A stretch of 64,000 bases of DNA from Aphanomyces cochlioides (GCA_019828595.1 JAHQRK010000003.1:1054001-1118000); one strand, 5' to 3'. Positions 43,471 to 54,383 are shown, counted from the stretch's first letter. The notes: generated by a model from the sequence alone, not told the origin. A program made the numbers and translations.

Positions 43471-46400
43471 TGGGTGCAAGGAAGAGAAACGGCGAATGGG
43501 ATGTTTCGGTGGAGGCAGAGAATACTCCAAGTGGCTTGACGAAAGTTCAAAGTCTCATGGCAGATATCAGAAACCCATTTGTACCGGAACTTTCACCCGA
43601 TGATGGTATGGAGTGTGCGACACCGGAAGTTGAGCGACCTGTTGCCCCAGATGACGAAGAGGCTCACCGTAAACAGAGACTTGCGTCGGTAAAGGCGATA
43701 CTGTTCGACAAAGTGGCAGAGGCGAAACAAAACGGTCTCCTCGAGGCCGAGGCAAATTTTCTTCATGATCTGTTGGAAAAACATTTGGACGTGTTTCGTG
43801 AAGAAATTGCCAACGACCCGCCTGTGAAAGTCGAGCCTTTGAAGGTTCGTATCAAGCCGCACTCGACCCCTGTAAAATGTGGTATGCGTCGCTACCCGCC
43901 TGCTCATTTAGAGTACATGCGCGAACATGTGGAAGCTTTGATTGCGAATGGTATGGTGTACCCGAACAACCGAGCTACATGGGCTGCTGCACCGAGGATT
44001 GTTCCGAAGAAAGAATCTGGTACATTTCGTATGACAATTGACAGTCGCCCACTTAACGCATGTACTGAACCTATGCCATGGCCTATGCCGAATTTGGACA
44101 GTGCCCTGGTGTGTCTGGTTGGAACGTCTGTGTACTTTACTTTAGATTGGACCAAGGGCTACTGGCAGCTACCTCTACATCCCGAGTCACAGATGTACTT
44201 CTCATTCATGACTCCGTTTGGAGTCTTTACCCCCACACGTGTTCTTATGGGCCAGACAGATGCCGTGGCATTTTGTCAGTCGGTGGTGCATCAAATGTTT
44301 GGAGTCTGCACAAACGACAAGTGATCTGTTTCGCCTCCTCCAACAAGTTTTGTCAATTTGTGGTGATTTTGGGCTTAAATTGAATCCAAGAAAGTGCCAT
44401 TTCTTTCTCCAGGAAGCCGAGTGGTGCGGGAAGGTTATATCGTCTCGAGGAATTACTCATTCACCGCGACGAATTCAAGGGCTTATGGATCTGTCACGAC
44501 CAGTGACTGCAGCTGACTTACAACAGTTTATCTGTGCAACAAACTGGATGCGCACTAGCATCCCGAGATACAATGAATTAGTCGATCCTCTACGGCGGCT
44601 GCTTGCGGTCGCAACCAAGACAGCCGGAAGCTCGAAGAACAGTGCCCTTGTAAAGGTACTGCTCTCTTCCTTGGGATGGTCAGAGGACCACAACAAATGC
44701 TTTGAGGACGTAAAGCATGCGTTAGCCCATGTGGTGCCCCTATCCCATCCACGTGACGAACTTGAAATTTGTGTTTTTACAGACGCAAGTGAACTGTTTT
44801 GGGGGGTTGTGGCCACACAAGTTCCTCCAGAAGATTTGGATCTACCTCTGGAAGAACAAAGACATCAGCCGTTAGCATTTCTAAGTGGATCCTTTACAGG
44901 AGCCAGCTCACGCTGGCCCATTGTGGAAAAAGAAGCATTTGCCGTCGTGGAAACATGCAAACGCCTGGATTATCTTGTGGTGCGGCCAAATGGTTTTCGT
45001 CTATTTACCGACCATCGAAATCTTGTTTACATGTTCGACCCATGTGGTGGCAACTCAAACTTAGCCAAGTACCAAGCCGATAAGTTGCAGCGCTGGGCAC
45101 TGGTTATGTCGACTTTCTCCTACAAAATTGAATGCTTGCCAGGCGACACAAACGTCTGGGGGGATTTGTTGAGCAGATGGGGATCATTGCCATCCCCTCT
45201 ACCTGTTGCTCGTGTGCGAAATCTTGTCCATGTGGTGTCGCCTCTACAACAAGAGGATTTTCAATGGCCTACAGCTGCGTCCATCTCTACCGCCCAACGT
45301 TCTGCTATAGACGGGGGAGAGGCCACCCCAGACGGCGTGGTATGGGACGAAAACACTCGATTCTTTGTGAATGAAGACGGGCGAATTTGGATCCCTGATG
45401 GTGATGTTGATTTACAGCAACGACTGTGCGTGATTGCACATCAAGCAGCCGCTTGTCATAGGCGTATAGCGGCTACGATCAAGTCAGTTGGGGACAAACT
45501 TGTGAGGAAAACTTTGGCAAAAGACGTTGAAATGTTTGTGCGTGCCTGCCTACATTGCTTGTGTGTGGATGGTGATATTGTTCCTCGGCCTCTTGGCTCT
45601 GCTCTTCACGCGGATAAGCCGAACGAACTCATACACTTCGACTAGTTGGCTATGCCAGCATCGGCAGAGGGCCTCAAGCATGTGCTTGTTGTCAAGGACG
45701 ATATGAGCGGGTTTGTTCAGCTCTATCCCTCGGAAGCAGCTGACGCGTCCTCTACGGCTGATGCACTTATGGATTGGTTTACAACATTTGGCTGTGTGGA
45801 CACCTGAGTATCAGATGGAGGCTCACATTTCAAGAATGAAGTGATAGAGAAGGTGAGAAAGATGGTAGGGGCACATCACCATATCACAACAGCATACAAC
45901 CCGTGGGCAAACGGGACCGTCGAAGTCGTCAACCGACTTATTTTGCGAGCACTGAAGACGTTGAGTAGCGAGATGAAGCTACAACCAAACGAGTGGCCTC
46001 TGATATTACCTCTGGTTCAAGGTGCACTGAATCATCAGCCATCCGACCGTCTGGGTGGTATAGCACCTGTTACAGCGTTCCTCGGACTCCCTGCCAAAAT
46101 TCCACTGTCTGGTTTCGTCCATCCCGTGACAAAAGAAGTCTACACCATTGACTGGCTTTCGAGGACGAGGAAGAAACACATGGATGATCTCCGCACTGCT
46201 ATGGAGGAAATACATCGTGAAGTCGCAAAGCATAGCGACAAATTTAGGCAGCAAGCACGTAGCCGTCACGACAAGAAAGCCCAAGTGAAGTTTACGAAGT
46301 TTTCGGTTGGAGATTTTGTCCTGGTTGGGTCTGTTGTGAGGCGACCGACGAAATTGTCTTTGCAATGGCGCGGTCCATATCAAGTCATACGCGTGCTTAC

Positions 46401-46755
46401 TGAATATGTCATGGAAACCCAACAATTGGTTCCACCCTATGCTGTCTCAACCCATCACGCTTGCCGTCTCAAAATCTACCATGAAGGCGGAAGAGAAATC
46501 ACAGAGGATTTGGTAGAGCAAATCGCGTATGGCGATGGCGGATTTCATGTGGAACGCCTTGAAGACATACGCTGTGTCAACGGTCAATACCACGTCCTCG
46601 TCCAATGGCTTGGCCTCGAGGACGATGAATCATCCTGGGAGCCAGCTGAAAACCTTATGGAAGACATTCCCATATTGTTTCGACAATGGGTTGAAGCAAA
46701 CAGAGAGACGAACAATCTGGTGGCCAAAATGCTCGAGACCCTAAACATCCCTTAG
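43470..46755 (+). pseudogene. pol polyprotein (RT, RNase H, integrase, chromodomain), broken
   Basis: RT begins with a linker, then IKPHSTPVKCGMRRYPP, FRMTIDSRPLNACTEPMPWPM, FTLDWTKGYWQLPLHP and TRVLMGQTDAVAFCQS. Near 44290-44330 the frame shifts and the stretch that should hold the YxDD catalytic box is missing; sequence resumes at LFRLLQQVLSICGDFGLKLN. RNase H (CVFTDASELFWGVV) and the integrase HHCC region (HQAAACHRR ... CLHCLC) follow in the second frame. Two in-frame stops lie in the integrase, TAG at 45643 and TGA at 45805, the latter just before SDGGSHFKNE. A chromodomain (YHVLVQWLGLEDDESSWEP) ends the protein. Retrotransposition by itself is not possible. Confidence 0.88.
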
Positions 46756-46765
46756 AACGGGGAAG

Positions 46766-46933
46766 TGTTCTGCTGTGCAGACACAGTGAACCTCGCATGG
46801 GTTTGTTTCACTGTTCACTATTTGTGACATCAAATAGTGTGATAAGTAGGTAGGACTTTAGTGTATGGATTGCCACGTGGCTCAATTTGCGACCCGGTGT
46901 TGGTAAAGGAATAACAGTGTCAAATTTGCTTGC
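46766..46933 (+). repeat. 3' LTR
   Basis: The same 168 bases as the 5' LTR apart from one substitution. It is preceded by a purine-rich tract and followed by AATGTACCC. Confidence 0.92.
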
Positions 46934-47047
46934 AATGTACCCATTCTATAGAGAGAACATTTCACAATGGCCATACCATCTCCAGTGCCACTTTGACAAA
47001 AGGAAAGATAAATAACTGGTATATTACATTTTCAGTATCTAGATAAT

Positions 47048-47589
47048 TTAAAGGACGAGCTGTGAGATCATCATCGAATCGTCTTCTTGCGACGTCAAGT
47101 CAAGGTCGTCCATTCCCAAGCCTTCCCAGTCAATTGAGCAAGATGTCGAGTCGAGAACCAAATCGAGGATCAATTGGTCGATCTCGTCCGTGTTGTCCCC
47201 TTCAGAGTCAACGGTGTGATATTGACAATAACCACCCACTCGTAAAAGCAACGAACAGCCCGACACTTGGCATCGTCGACCACCGCAATACACTTCTTGT
47301 TTGCATGGGCCTGCTTCCCACATCCAGGCTCCGAGCAATACCGCTTGTGGGCGATACCCCCATGCCTCAAACACCACTTCCCACTGCGAGCATGCTGCTG
47401 GCATCCCTCCGCTTGACACAGTCGCTTGCCACCATGACGAACGCACAGATTGTGGACGACAACTTGGTTGCTGCAGTCTTGGATGGAGCATTTGTTTCTG
47501 TGTTTGTGGAAGTTGCATTTTCCAATGTTGGGAATGGCAGGCTGAGTGCATTGGTTGAAGAGACAAGTGGCTGTGAGGGACATGGTCAT
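47048..47589 (-). pseudogene. zinc-finger repeat gene, copy 6, frameshifted by a 7-base deletion
   Basis: A close relative of copies 3 and 4. It reads MTMSLTATCLFNQC through the fourth finger up to KKCIA. Near 47285 seven bases present in the copy at 39346 are missing (CCACCGCCGTGTGCAATAC there, CCACCGCAATAC here). The frame is thereby lost and the predicted product ends in unrelated residues at 47170. The fifth finger and the whole acidic tail still exist in the other frame (IDQLILDLVLD ... SQLVL, stop at 47048). The promoter-type box lies at about 47622-47640. The break is young, since the rest is almost unchanged. Confidence 0.88.
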
Positions 47590-48652
47590 TTGGATTGTGG
47601 AGTTGCCTGTCAGGCGTCCACAGTTCGATCCCACGATTCGGTGAAGTGGAAACTTTGTGGTGTTTCTTGTGATTGGCAGAAATGGAGACTTAAATCAATT
47701 TAAAAATAAGTGAAAAATATTGAAAAATGAGTTTCGATCAACTGTTTTTTTCGCTCGACAAATGAGACCAAGCACTACCCAGCAGACGATTGTGGTCTCG
47801 CAAACAAGACGAGAGAATCGAAAGACAAAAAGTCTCTGCACGTGGATAATTTCATTGAACGAAGCCCTGACATCTTCATACAGCCCATAGTTAACTGTGT
47901 AAATACTTCTGTCCAACATAACCATGTATGATATCACCCTCACAGTGCACCATGAACTCACTACAAGCACGTTAATAGAGCATTTACTTGTTACCTCATC
48001 GTTTTGTTTAATCATTGCGGTCCATTACACTGGTAATTGCTCCATTTACATCGTCGAAACAAGAGATTAAATCTCGAAGTGGTCTGGTCCGAATGTGACA
48101 CGAATGGATACCGGTATTCGTCGAGACAGCGACTAGACACAAAATGAGATCTTGTGTGCATGAAGTCCCGACATGTTTTTAGAATTGTTGCTCTGATTCT
48201 AGTCATATCTTCCAACCATGTCCAGCACAACAGGATTTTAAGGCAATGCCGGTCGAAGCATGAACCCACCCATGATATCGGATCTGGACAAATTCGATAG
48301 CATAGGACTGTTTTGACATGGAGAAAATTGTATTGTTGTACGGCATAATCAAATGAGGTTGTCTGTCTACTTGCCCGTTTACGAATAAAGAGACAATCGC
48401 ATTCCCAATCGGTTCAAGAATGTTATACTTTTGCACGATGATACCAACCATGATACTACCTAAAACAAGACCACTCTCGACAACTCGGTCCTGTTTTCTT
48501 GAGTGAAAAATGAGTTGGCTGCAACACAGTTGAATTTTTTTACAATATTTTAAAAAGTGATTTAACTCTCCTTTCTACCAATCACAAGATTCACCAACAA
48601 GTATCCACTGGCAGAATCGTGGGATCGCACTGTGGACACCTGACAGGCAACA
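47590..48652. other. spacer between copies 6 and 7
   Basis: Contains the upstream box of copy 6 near 47622-47640 and, on the plus strand, the box GCAGAATCGTGGGATCGC at 48611-48628. Other frames (47695-48451) show no known content. Confidence 0.5.
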
Positions 48653-48817
48653 CCACAATCCAAATGACCATGTCCCTCACAGCCACTTGTCTCTTCAACC
48701 AATGCACTCAACCTGCCATTCCCAACATTGGAAAATGCAACTTCAAACACAGAAACAGGTTGAGTGCATTGGTTGAAGAGACAAGTATTTGTGGGACATG
48801 GTCATTTGGATTGTGGA
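48653..48817. repeat. foldback relic of two opposed zinc-finger gene starts, copy 7
   Basis: Bases 48653-48715 carry the start of a family gene (CACAATCCAAATGACC to CTCAACCTG). Bases 48756-48817 carry the same segment inverted, leaving a 40-base loop. The family box stands outside each arm (about 48614 and, inverted, about 48850). It looks like an inverted gene pair whose bodies and spacer were deleted. No protein of family length remains. Confidence 0.85.
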
Positions 48818-49597
48818 TGTCGAGTGTCGACAGTTGGCTGGACGTTCCCATGATTCAACTCAGTGGATACTTCATGGAATACCTTATGATTGGCAGAAAT
48901 AGAGTATCAAATTCCTTTTAAAAAATTGCGAAAAAGATTTGAAATGTGTTCCAAGCAACTGATTTTTCACTTACTACGAAACCACGCTGATTGTGGACAC
49001 GGAAACAAAACTGAAGAATCCAACAAAGATGGTGTTTCTGCACGTAGACAGTATCATGTTTCTAACCTATGAGTACCTTGATGTGATTCAAATGAAGATT
49101 GTGTTCAGTGTTATTTGCTGCCTCAAAGTTCGACAACTCGAGGTCGAAGTGATGCAAATATGAAGTCAGGTAGATAACCTGTGCATATGATACTTGATAA
49201 CTAGAGATATGATTATTGTGTTAACAACCCGTATCAATCAAACGTTGCCATAACTGCAAGCATGCTAATGCTAATGCACAATAAATTTTACATCCTGTCA
49301 TTTCAATGCACACGTTGTTCATTTGGTCAGCATTGCTCTTCGATTGCCGCTTATCTTATTGATGACTGCTCCATTTGCGAGCACTCTTGCCATTACAGTA
49401 TTCACGGCTAGTGTGGTTAGCATTATGTACATGTGTGTACTTGTACACGAGTCGAAAGATGTATTAACGCTACATCAGGGCTTATTTTGTTGAAGGCATA
49501 CCATCTACATAAACAATTGAACACTCAGTAGGGAGAACAGACAAGAGTGAAATCAGACATCCACACCGTCGATCTTTTTGGTGTCATTTCCCAGTGT
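48818..49597. other. gene-free stretch
   Basis: Short frames only. The inverted family box (GAATCATGGGAACG type) lies near 48850. Confidence 0.5.
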
Positions 49598-49650
49598 TTG
49601 TAGTGCCATGCACTACAAACTTGGAGCTGTGGTTGAACATTCAAATGAGG
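49598..49650 (-). pseudogene. fragment of a three-finger zinc-finger gene, copy 8
   Basis: About 50 bases match, on the minus strand, the opening of the CLFNHC subtype (compare 40527): CATTTG, TGTTCAACCAC, GCTCCAA, TTTG and CATGGCACT occur in order. Small insertions and a TAG break it. Nothing of the later fingers remains. Confidence 0.6.
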
Positions 49651-50037
49651 ACATCATGAAAGTGAGTTGCAGACTACGCTGCATGCAGCAATGATGAAAA
49701 TAATTCATAAAGATTTATTCTGGACTTGAAATGATATACTATGTGTTTGGATCACCTCCAATCTTGGAGAATGCTGTCTCCAATTCTAGATGTGTCATAT
49801 TGTGCAAGGCAAGACAGGATTATATTGTCAAGACGTCGAGGTATCGCCTCTAACCATTTTCTCACGAGTTTGACGACCATCTCATGTCGAGACTGTGGAA
49901 GATTTTCATAGTACGATACCATCCGTCCACTAAAACCAGTACTGATCTCTGTTTTTCTTTCATCGTCTGGTCGAGTCGGTGACACACTTTCAATCTTTTG
50001 ACAACTTTTTTAAAGGTGATTGAATAACCCTTTTCTA
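49651..50037. other. spacer before the second inverted pair
   Basis: A 77-codon minus-strand frame (49752-49985) has no known domain. Confidence 0.45.
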
Positions 50038-50139
50038 CCAATCACAAGATACACCAACAAGTATCCACTGGCAGAATCGTGGGATCGCTCAGCCCACTAT
50101 GTCAATTGTGGACGACTGACAGGCATCTCCACAATCCAA

Positions 50140-50688
50140 ATGACCATGTCCCTCACAAATACTTGTCTCTTTAACCAATGCACTCAACCCGCCATCCCCA
50201 ACATTGGAAAATGCAACTTCCACAAACACAGAAACAAATGCTCCATCCAAGGCTGCAACAACCAAGTCGTCCTCCACAACCTATGTGTTCGTCATGGTGG
50301 CAAGCGACTGTGTCAAGCGGAGGGATGCCAGCAGCATGCTCGTGGTGGAAAGTGGTGTTTGAGGCATGGAGGTATTGCCCACAAGCGGTATTGCTCGGAG
50401 CCTGGATGTGGGAAGCAGGCCCATGCAAACAAGAAGTGTATCGCACATGGCGGTGGTCGACGTTGCCAAGTATCAGGGAGCAAGTTGCTTTCACGAGTGG
50501 GTGGATATTGCCAACATCATACTGTTGACCCTGAAGCGGAAAAAACGGAAACGATTGACCAATTGATTCTGGATTTGGTCATTGACTCAACATCATGCTC
50601 GTTTGACTGGGAATGTTTGGGCATCGACGATCTAGACTTGACGCCGCAAGACGACGAATCGATGCTGATGTTGCAGCTAGTTCTCTAA
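50140..50688 (+). CDS. five-finger zinc-finger repeat protein, copy 9 (arm A of second pair)
   Basis: 182 residues, MTMSLTNTCLFNQC start. The five fingers match those of copy 3 except that the second starts CSIQGC and the fifth reads CQVSGSKLLSRVGGYC: the second Cys of that unit is replaced by Ser, so the last finger lacks one ligand. Both arms of this pair share the change. The tail differs from the first pair: PEAEKTETIDQLILDLVIDS, then CSFDWECLGIDDLDLTPQDDES and LMLQLVL. The box GCAGAATCGTGGGATCG lies about 66 bases before the ATG. Confidence 0.84.
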   Translation: MTMSLTNTCLFNQCTQPAIPNIGKCNFHKHRNKCSIQGCNNQVVLHNLCVRHGGKRLCQAEGCQQHARGGKWCLRHGGIAHKRYCSEPGCGKQAHANKKCIAHGGGRRCQVSGSKLLSRVGGYCQHHTVDPEAEKTETIDQLILDLVIDSTSCSFDWECLGIDDLDLTPQDDESMLMLQLVL

Positions 50689-51057
50689 GTCTTCAGTAGC
50701 AATATGTAATATATCAATATTTACTCGTCAACGCGACACTTTCCCTGCTGGAGATATAGAGAAATGGTCCAACGGGAACAGATCAACTTATGAGTTGTGC
50801 CTGGTACATCCTTGAGTACCTATTGATTACTTGAAACTGCTTGAAAGTGCCAGGTTGACAATCTCAAATATGTGCCACATTGGTGACTGGCTTGTCTAAG
50901 GATTCTGACTTTACGAACAGAAGCCATAACGTTTTTTCAAATTTGTGGAACTAAACACACTGACAATGTATAATTGCAATGACCTACCGTACCAGTAGCT
51001 CTCTCTTTGTCTCTTTGAATAATAAATATTGATATATTACATATCGCTGCTGAAGAC

Positions 51058-51606
51058 TTAGAGAACTAGCTGCGACATCAGCATCGATTCGTCTTCTTGC
51101 GGCGTCAAGTCTAGATCGTCGATGCCCAAACATTCCCAGTCAAACGAGCATGATGTTGAGTCAATGACCAAATCCAGAATCAATTGGTCAATCGTTTCCG
51201 TTTTTTCCGCTTCAGGGTCAACAGTATGATGTTGGCAATATCCACCCACTCGTGAAAGCAACTTGCTCCCTGATACTTGGCAACGTCGACCACCGCCATG
51301 TGCGATACACTTCTTGTTTGCATGGGCCTGCTTCCCACATCCAGGCTCCGAGCAATACCGCTTGTGGGCAATACCTCCATGCCTCAAACACCACTTTCCA
51401 CCACGAGCATGCTGCTGGCATCCCTCCGCTTGACACAGTCGCTTGCCACCATGACGAACACATAGGTTGTGGAGGACGACTTGGTTGTTGCAGCCTTGGA
51501 TGGAGCATTTGTTTCTGTGTTTGTGGAAGTTGCATTTTCCAATGTTGGGGATGGCGGGTTGAGTGCATTGGTTAAAGAGACAAGTATTTGTGAGGGACAT
51601 GGTCAT
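51058..51606 (-). CDS. five-finger zinc-finger repeat protein, copy 10 (arm B of second pair)
   Basis: 182 residues. It differs from copy 9 only at two tail positions (TPQEDES for TPQDDES and MSQLVL for MLQLVL). It shares the Cys-to-Ser loss in the fifth finger, so that loss predates the duplication or was spread by conversion. The upstream box is altered here (GAGCCGTGGGATCG near 51658), so the two arms may be expressed differently although the proteins are the same. Confidence 0.84.
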   Translation of the reverse strand: MTMSLTNTCLFNQCTQPAIPNIGKCNFHKHRNKCSIQGCNNQVVLHNLCVRHGGKRLCQAEGCQQHARGGKWCLRHGGIAHKRYCSEPGCGKQAHANKKCIAHGGGRRCQVSGSKLLSRVGGYCQHHTVDPEAEKTETIDQLILDLVIDSTSCSFDWECLGIDDLDLTPQEDESMLMSQLVL

Positions 51607-51709
51607 TTGGATTGTGGAGATGCCTGTCAGTCGTCCACAATTGACATAGCGGGCTGCGCGATCCCACGGCTCAACCAGTGGATACTATGTTGGTGTATCT
51701 TGTGATTGG

Positions 51710-52313
51710 CAGAAATGGAGATCAAATCAATTTTCAAAATATTTAAAATGTGTTTCAGCCAACTCATTTTTCACTCGACCACGAAGATTGCCAACGATGA
51801 AAAGCTTCAGCACGTGGACAGTATCAAGATTAAAGTACGAAAACCTTTCACATGGTGTGAAATTGATTTTGCTCCTAGGAAAACTGAATCAAATGAGCAA
51901 ACAGTTTGCTCTACGATCGGACCTGCGTGAATGCTACACCATTGACAAGACCAAGCACGCACAACTCTTACATTAAGAGTTTCTTGCCTGAACCACGACG
52001 GGCTAGAATCTTGGGCTATAACGTTATAAGCTTTCTTGCTCGAAACTTCGAAGAGTAGCGACGCCATTTTGTGTCTACATGCGTCACATTTCCGTCTTAA
52101 AGCGATCAGCTCGATAGACGAAGAGGCGCAAATATATCCAATTACGTTGGACTTCCCTCGTATGCACACAACCGACAATCAGAGACCATGCTCTCAATGA
52201 GTGACGGTACTTGATACATGAAAGAGCTCATTGTTGTGTCGTCACGTCGTCTTGATGAATCTTTGCCCTTGCTAGGAGCATGCCAATGAGACATTCAGTC
52301 AACAATTTCCGCC
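51710..52313. other. spacer without supported gene
   Basis: Frames at 51706-51930 (+) and 51807-52178 (-) overlap and match no family I know. Confidence 0.5.
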
Positions 52314-52760
52314 ATGCACGTTGTATGTCTGTTCAACCATTGCTCCAACATCGCCGTCAATGGTACTGTCAAATGTGCCTTTCACAAACACCGAACTAAG
52401 TGCAATACAGAAAATTGCACCAATCAAGCCGTCATTCATAACAAATGTGTTCGTCATGGCGGCAAGCGCTTATGCAAATTTGAAGGATGCCATCGACACT
52501 CTCGCGGCGGTCAGTTTTGTATGAGGCATTGAGGCAAACCATCAAAAACTTCAGCAAGTTGCAAAGATGCACAAACAAGTCAAACAAACATCGAGTCGGG
52601 TGATAATTCCATGAGATCGCTTGAGGACTTGATCTCATGTCTCGACGACATCAATTTTGACAACACATGAGATCGATATGTCAATACTCGATGAAATACA
52701 CAAACAACCCAACGTTGCGACCAAAACCTCTGACCGAGAAGAAGTTCAAGCTCATTAGAA
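52314..52760 (+). pseudogene. three-finger zinc-finger gene, copy 11, with a premature stop
   Basis: Opens MHVVCLFNHCSNIAVNG and reads three complete fingers to FCMRH. There a TGA (52530-52532) stands where relatives have GGx. Beyond the stop the old tail is still visible: EDLISCLDDINFD (in frame), then a frame change, then HEIDMSILDEIHKQP around 52668-52710. The truncated 72-residue product would keep the fingers but lose the acidic helix. If stable it could compete with full-length members for targets; more likely it is a decaying copy. The finger part shows no other damage. Confidence 0.82.
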
Positions 52761-53452
52761 TGTCGCCAAGAAGTCGTTTGTGGCTTCAATAACTGCTGTC
52801 CAAACCAATAATTCCATATCAGCACATTAAAAAGTTCACAATGTCACTTCTGTGTAGAGAGCATAGAAGATTGTACATGGGATTGAGGCTGAATTGATTT
52901 CAAACACTTCAGTACTTGATCAAACAGCAGCGTTTGTCTCTATGCAATCATTAGAAGTTGCGTACTTACGTAGTATTTACATTCTTCCCTCTTCTGCTCT
53001 ATTCGTTGCCATGACAAAATACACCGACCGGATTCGAAAACATCGAACAGTTCGTTGGTTGCGAATATAAAACTGCGGTGGATCGCAGTTCTCATTTCGA
53101 TAACCCATAAATTAGCATTTGCACAGCCAAGACGAAGAAAGAATTCCTCTATGAAGATGGAAAATAGATTCGAAGTTACCAAGCGACGTCAAAACGCTCA
53201 TAAAACTACCAGGAATACTACTCTGGAACAAAATATAAGGAATTATTCACTGTCCGAGTGGAACAAAATATAAGGAAATGATGACGTAATATAAGTATTT
53301 TCAGTGAATTTCGGCCATCAGCTCATTGCATGAACAGTACACAGGGTCTCATTAGATGGCTCATGATAGAAGTAGCTGAAACTATCTTTGTTGCGTGAAG
53401 TTCTTTCTTGAGCAACAACAAAACAGAGTAGATGTTTTATGTAAAGACTTTT
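52761..53452. other. spacer without supported gene
   Basis: Short frames only (52940-53182 minus, 53055-53273 plus), no domain seen. Confidence 0.5.
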
Positions 53453-53640
53453 GTACACTATACAAATATTGATATGTTATCTACATTTGTAAAAAATATA
53501 GATATTTGTATAGTATACATATATCATGATATGCTAGATATTGATCATAGTATACTATACAAATATCCATACAAAGAACATTTGATATTGATCAAGGTTT
53601 TTATATACTATACAAAAATCTTTATATTTGGTCATCATAA
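53453..53640. repeat. AT-rich cluster of direct and inverted ACTATACAAATAT copies
   Basis: ACTATACAAATAT-type units occur near 53456, 53563 and 53618 (ACTATACAAAAATC), and inverted (ATATTTGTATAGTATA) near 53501. Between them are further palindromic TATCATGATATG and GATATTGATCA segments. It could extrude secondary structure. Confidence 0.65.
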
Positions 53641-53838
53641 ATACATATGAGATAAAGTATGGTCCAATCTTTTGAAGAAATTTTTGTGATCTGTCATTCT
53701 TTCATCACGGCAATTGGTGCGTTGGATACGTCTAAACGTGATTGGTTGATTGCTTCCTAACACGTCAGGATTGGTCAAATATAGCAAAAGTTGTGCACGA
53801 TTGGACGAAAAATTCCTTTAATTTGTTCCAGAGTAGTA

Positions 53839-54383
53839 TTATGGAAGACTCGTAATTATGGAAGACTCGTCATCTTGTGCCATCACGTTGAGTCCGTTCA
53901 CCGCAAAGTCATCCCAGGCCAATGAACATGACGTCGAGTCGAGGACCAAATCTGGAATCAACTGGTCGATCCCGCACATGCTGTCCGCGTTAGTATCAAC
54001 AGTATGGTGATGGCAATAACCAACCATTCGTGCATGAAAAGAGCATCCCAACACTTGGCAACGTTTATCACCGCCATGTGCAATATACTTCTTGTTCGCA
54101 TGGGCCTGCTTCCCAAAAACAGCCTCGGAGCAATACCGCTTGTGGGCAATACCTCCATGCCTCAAACACCACTTTCCACCTCGAGCATGCTGATGCACCC
54201 TTCTGCTTGACACAGTCGCTTGCCACCATGACGGACATAAAGGTTTTGGACGACGACTTGGTTGTTGCAATCTTGGATGGAGCATTGGTTGATTTGTTTG
54301 TGGAAGTTGCATTTTCCGACGTTGGGAATGGCAGGTTGGGTGCATTGGTTGAAGAGACAAGTGGTTGTGAGGGACATGGTCAT
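53839..54383 (-). pseudogene. zinc-finger repeat gene, copy 12, frameshifted with lost zinc ligands
   Basis: It begins MTMSLTTTCLFNQC like the five-finger group. The second finger has lost its third Cys (NLYVRH). A one-base loss near 54195 puts the third finger out of frame (the GGATGCCAGCAGCATG of relatives appears as GGGTGCATCAGCATG). In the second frame the rest continues with further losses: SEAVFGKQ and NKKYIAH each replace a ligand Cys. The tail is kept in the form GIDQLIPDLVLDSTSCSLAW. Several independent ligand losses show an older decay than in copy 6. Confidence 0.86.

Larger units (their letters stand above)
41502..46933 (+). mobile_element. Ty3/Gypsy-type LTR retrotransposon with C-terminal chromodomain, defective
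   Basis: About 5.4 kb between two 168-base LTRs (41502-41669 and 46766-46933) with a purine-rich tract (AACGGGGAAG) just before the 3' LTR. Order is gag, protease, reverse transcriptase, RNase H, integrase, chromodomain, as in chromoviruses. The LTRs differ at one base that I can see, so insertion is young, yet pol is broken. No target-site duplication is visible, which may mean recombination between copies. Confidence 0.9.
50038..51709. repeat. second long tail-to-tail inverted repeat carrying two zinc-finger genes
   Basis: Arms of about 686 bases (50038-50723 and 51023-51709) with a spacer of about 300 bases. Similarity covers the upstream CCAATCACAAGATACACC motif, the box near 50071, the genes, and the 3' motif around AATATGTAATATATCAAT. 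The spacer is unlike that of the pair at 38398, so the two pairs are separate events or have diverged in the centre. Confidence 0.9.

Noticed and set aside
41490..46945. Target-site duplication of the retrotransposon (TTGGGTAC on the left, GTACCCATT on the right)
   Set aside because: The flanks match only as an inverted complement, not as a direct repeat, so this is not a target duplication.
50040..51700. Repeated fingers and inverted arms considered as a CRISPR-like or satellite array
   Set aside because: The repeats are coding zinc-finger units within genes, with no regular spacers.
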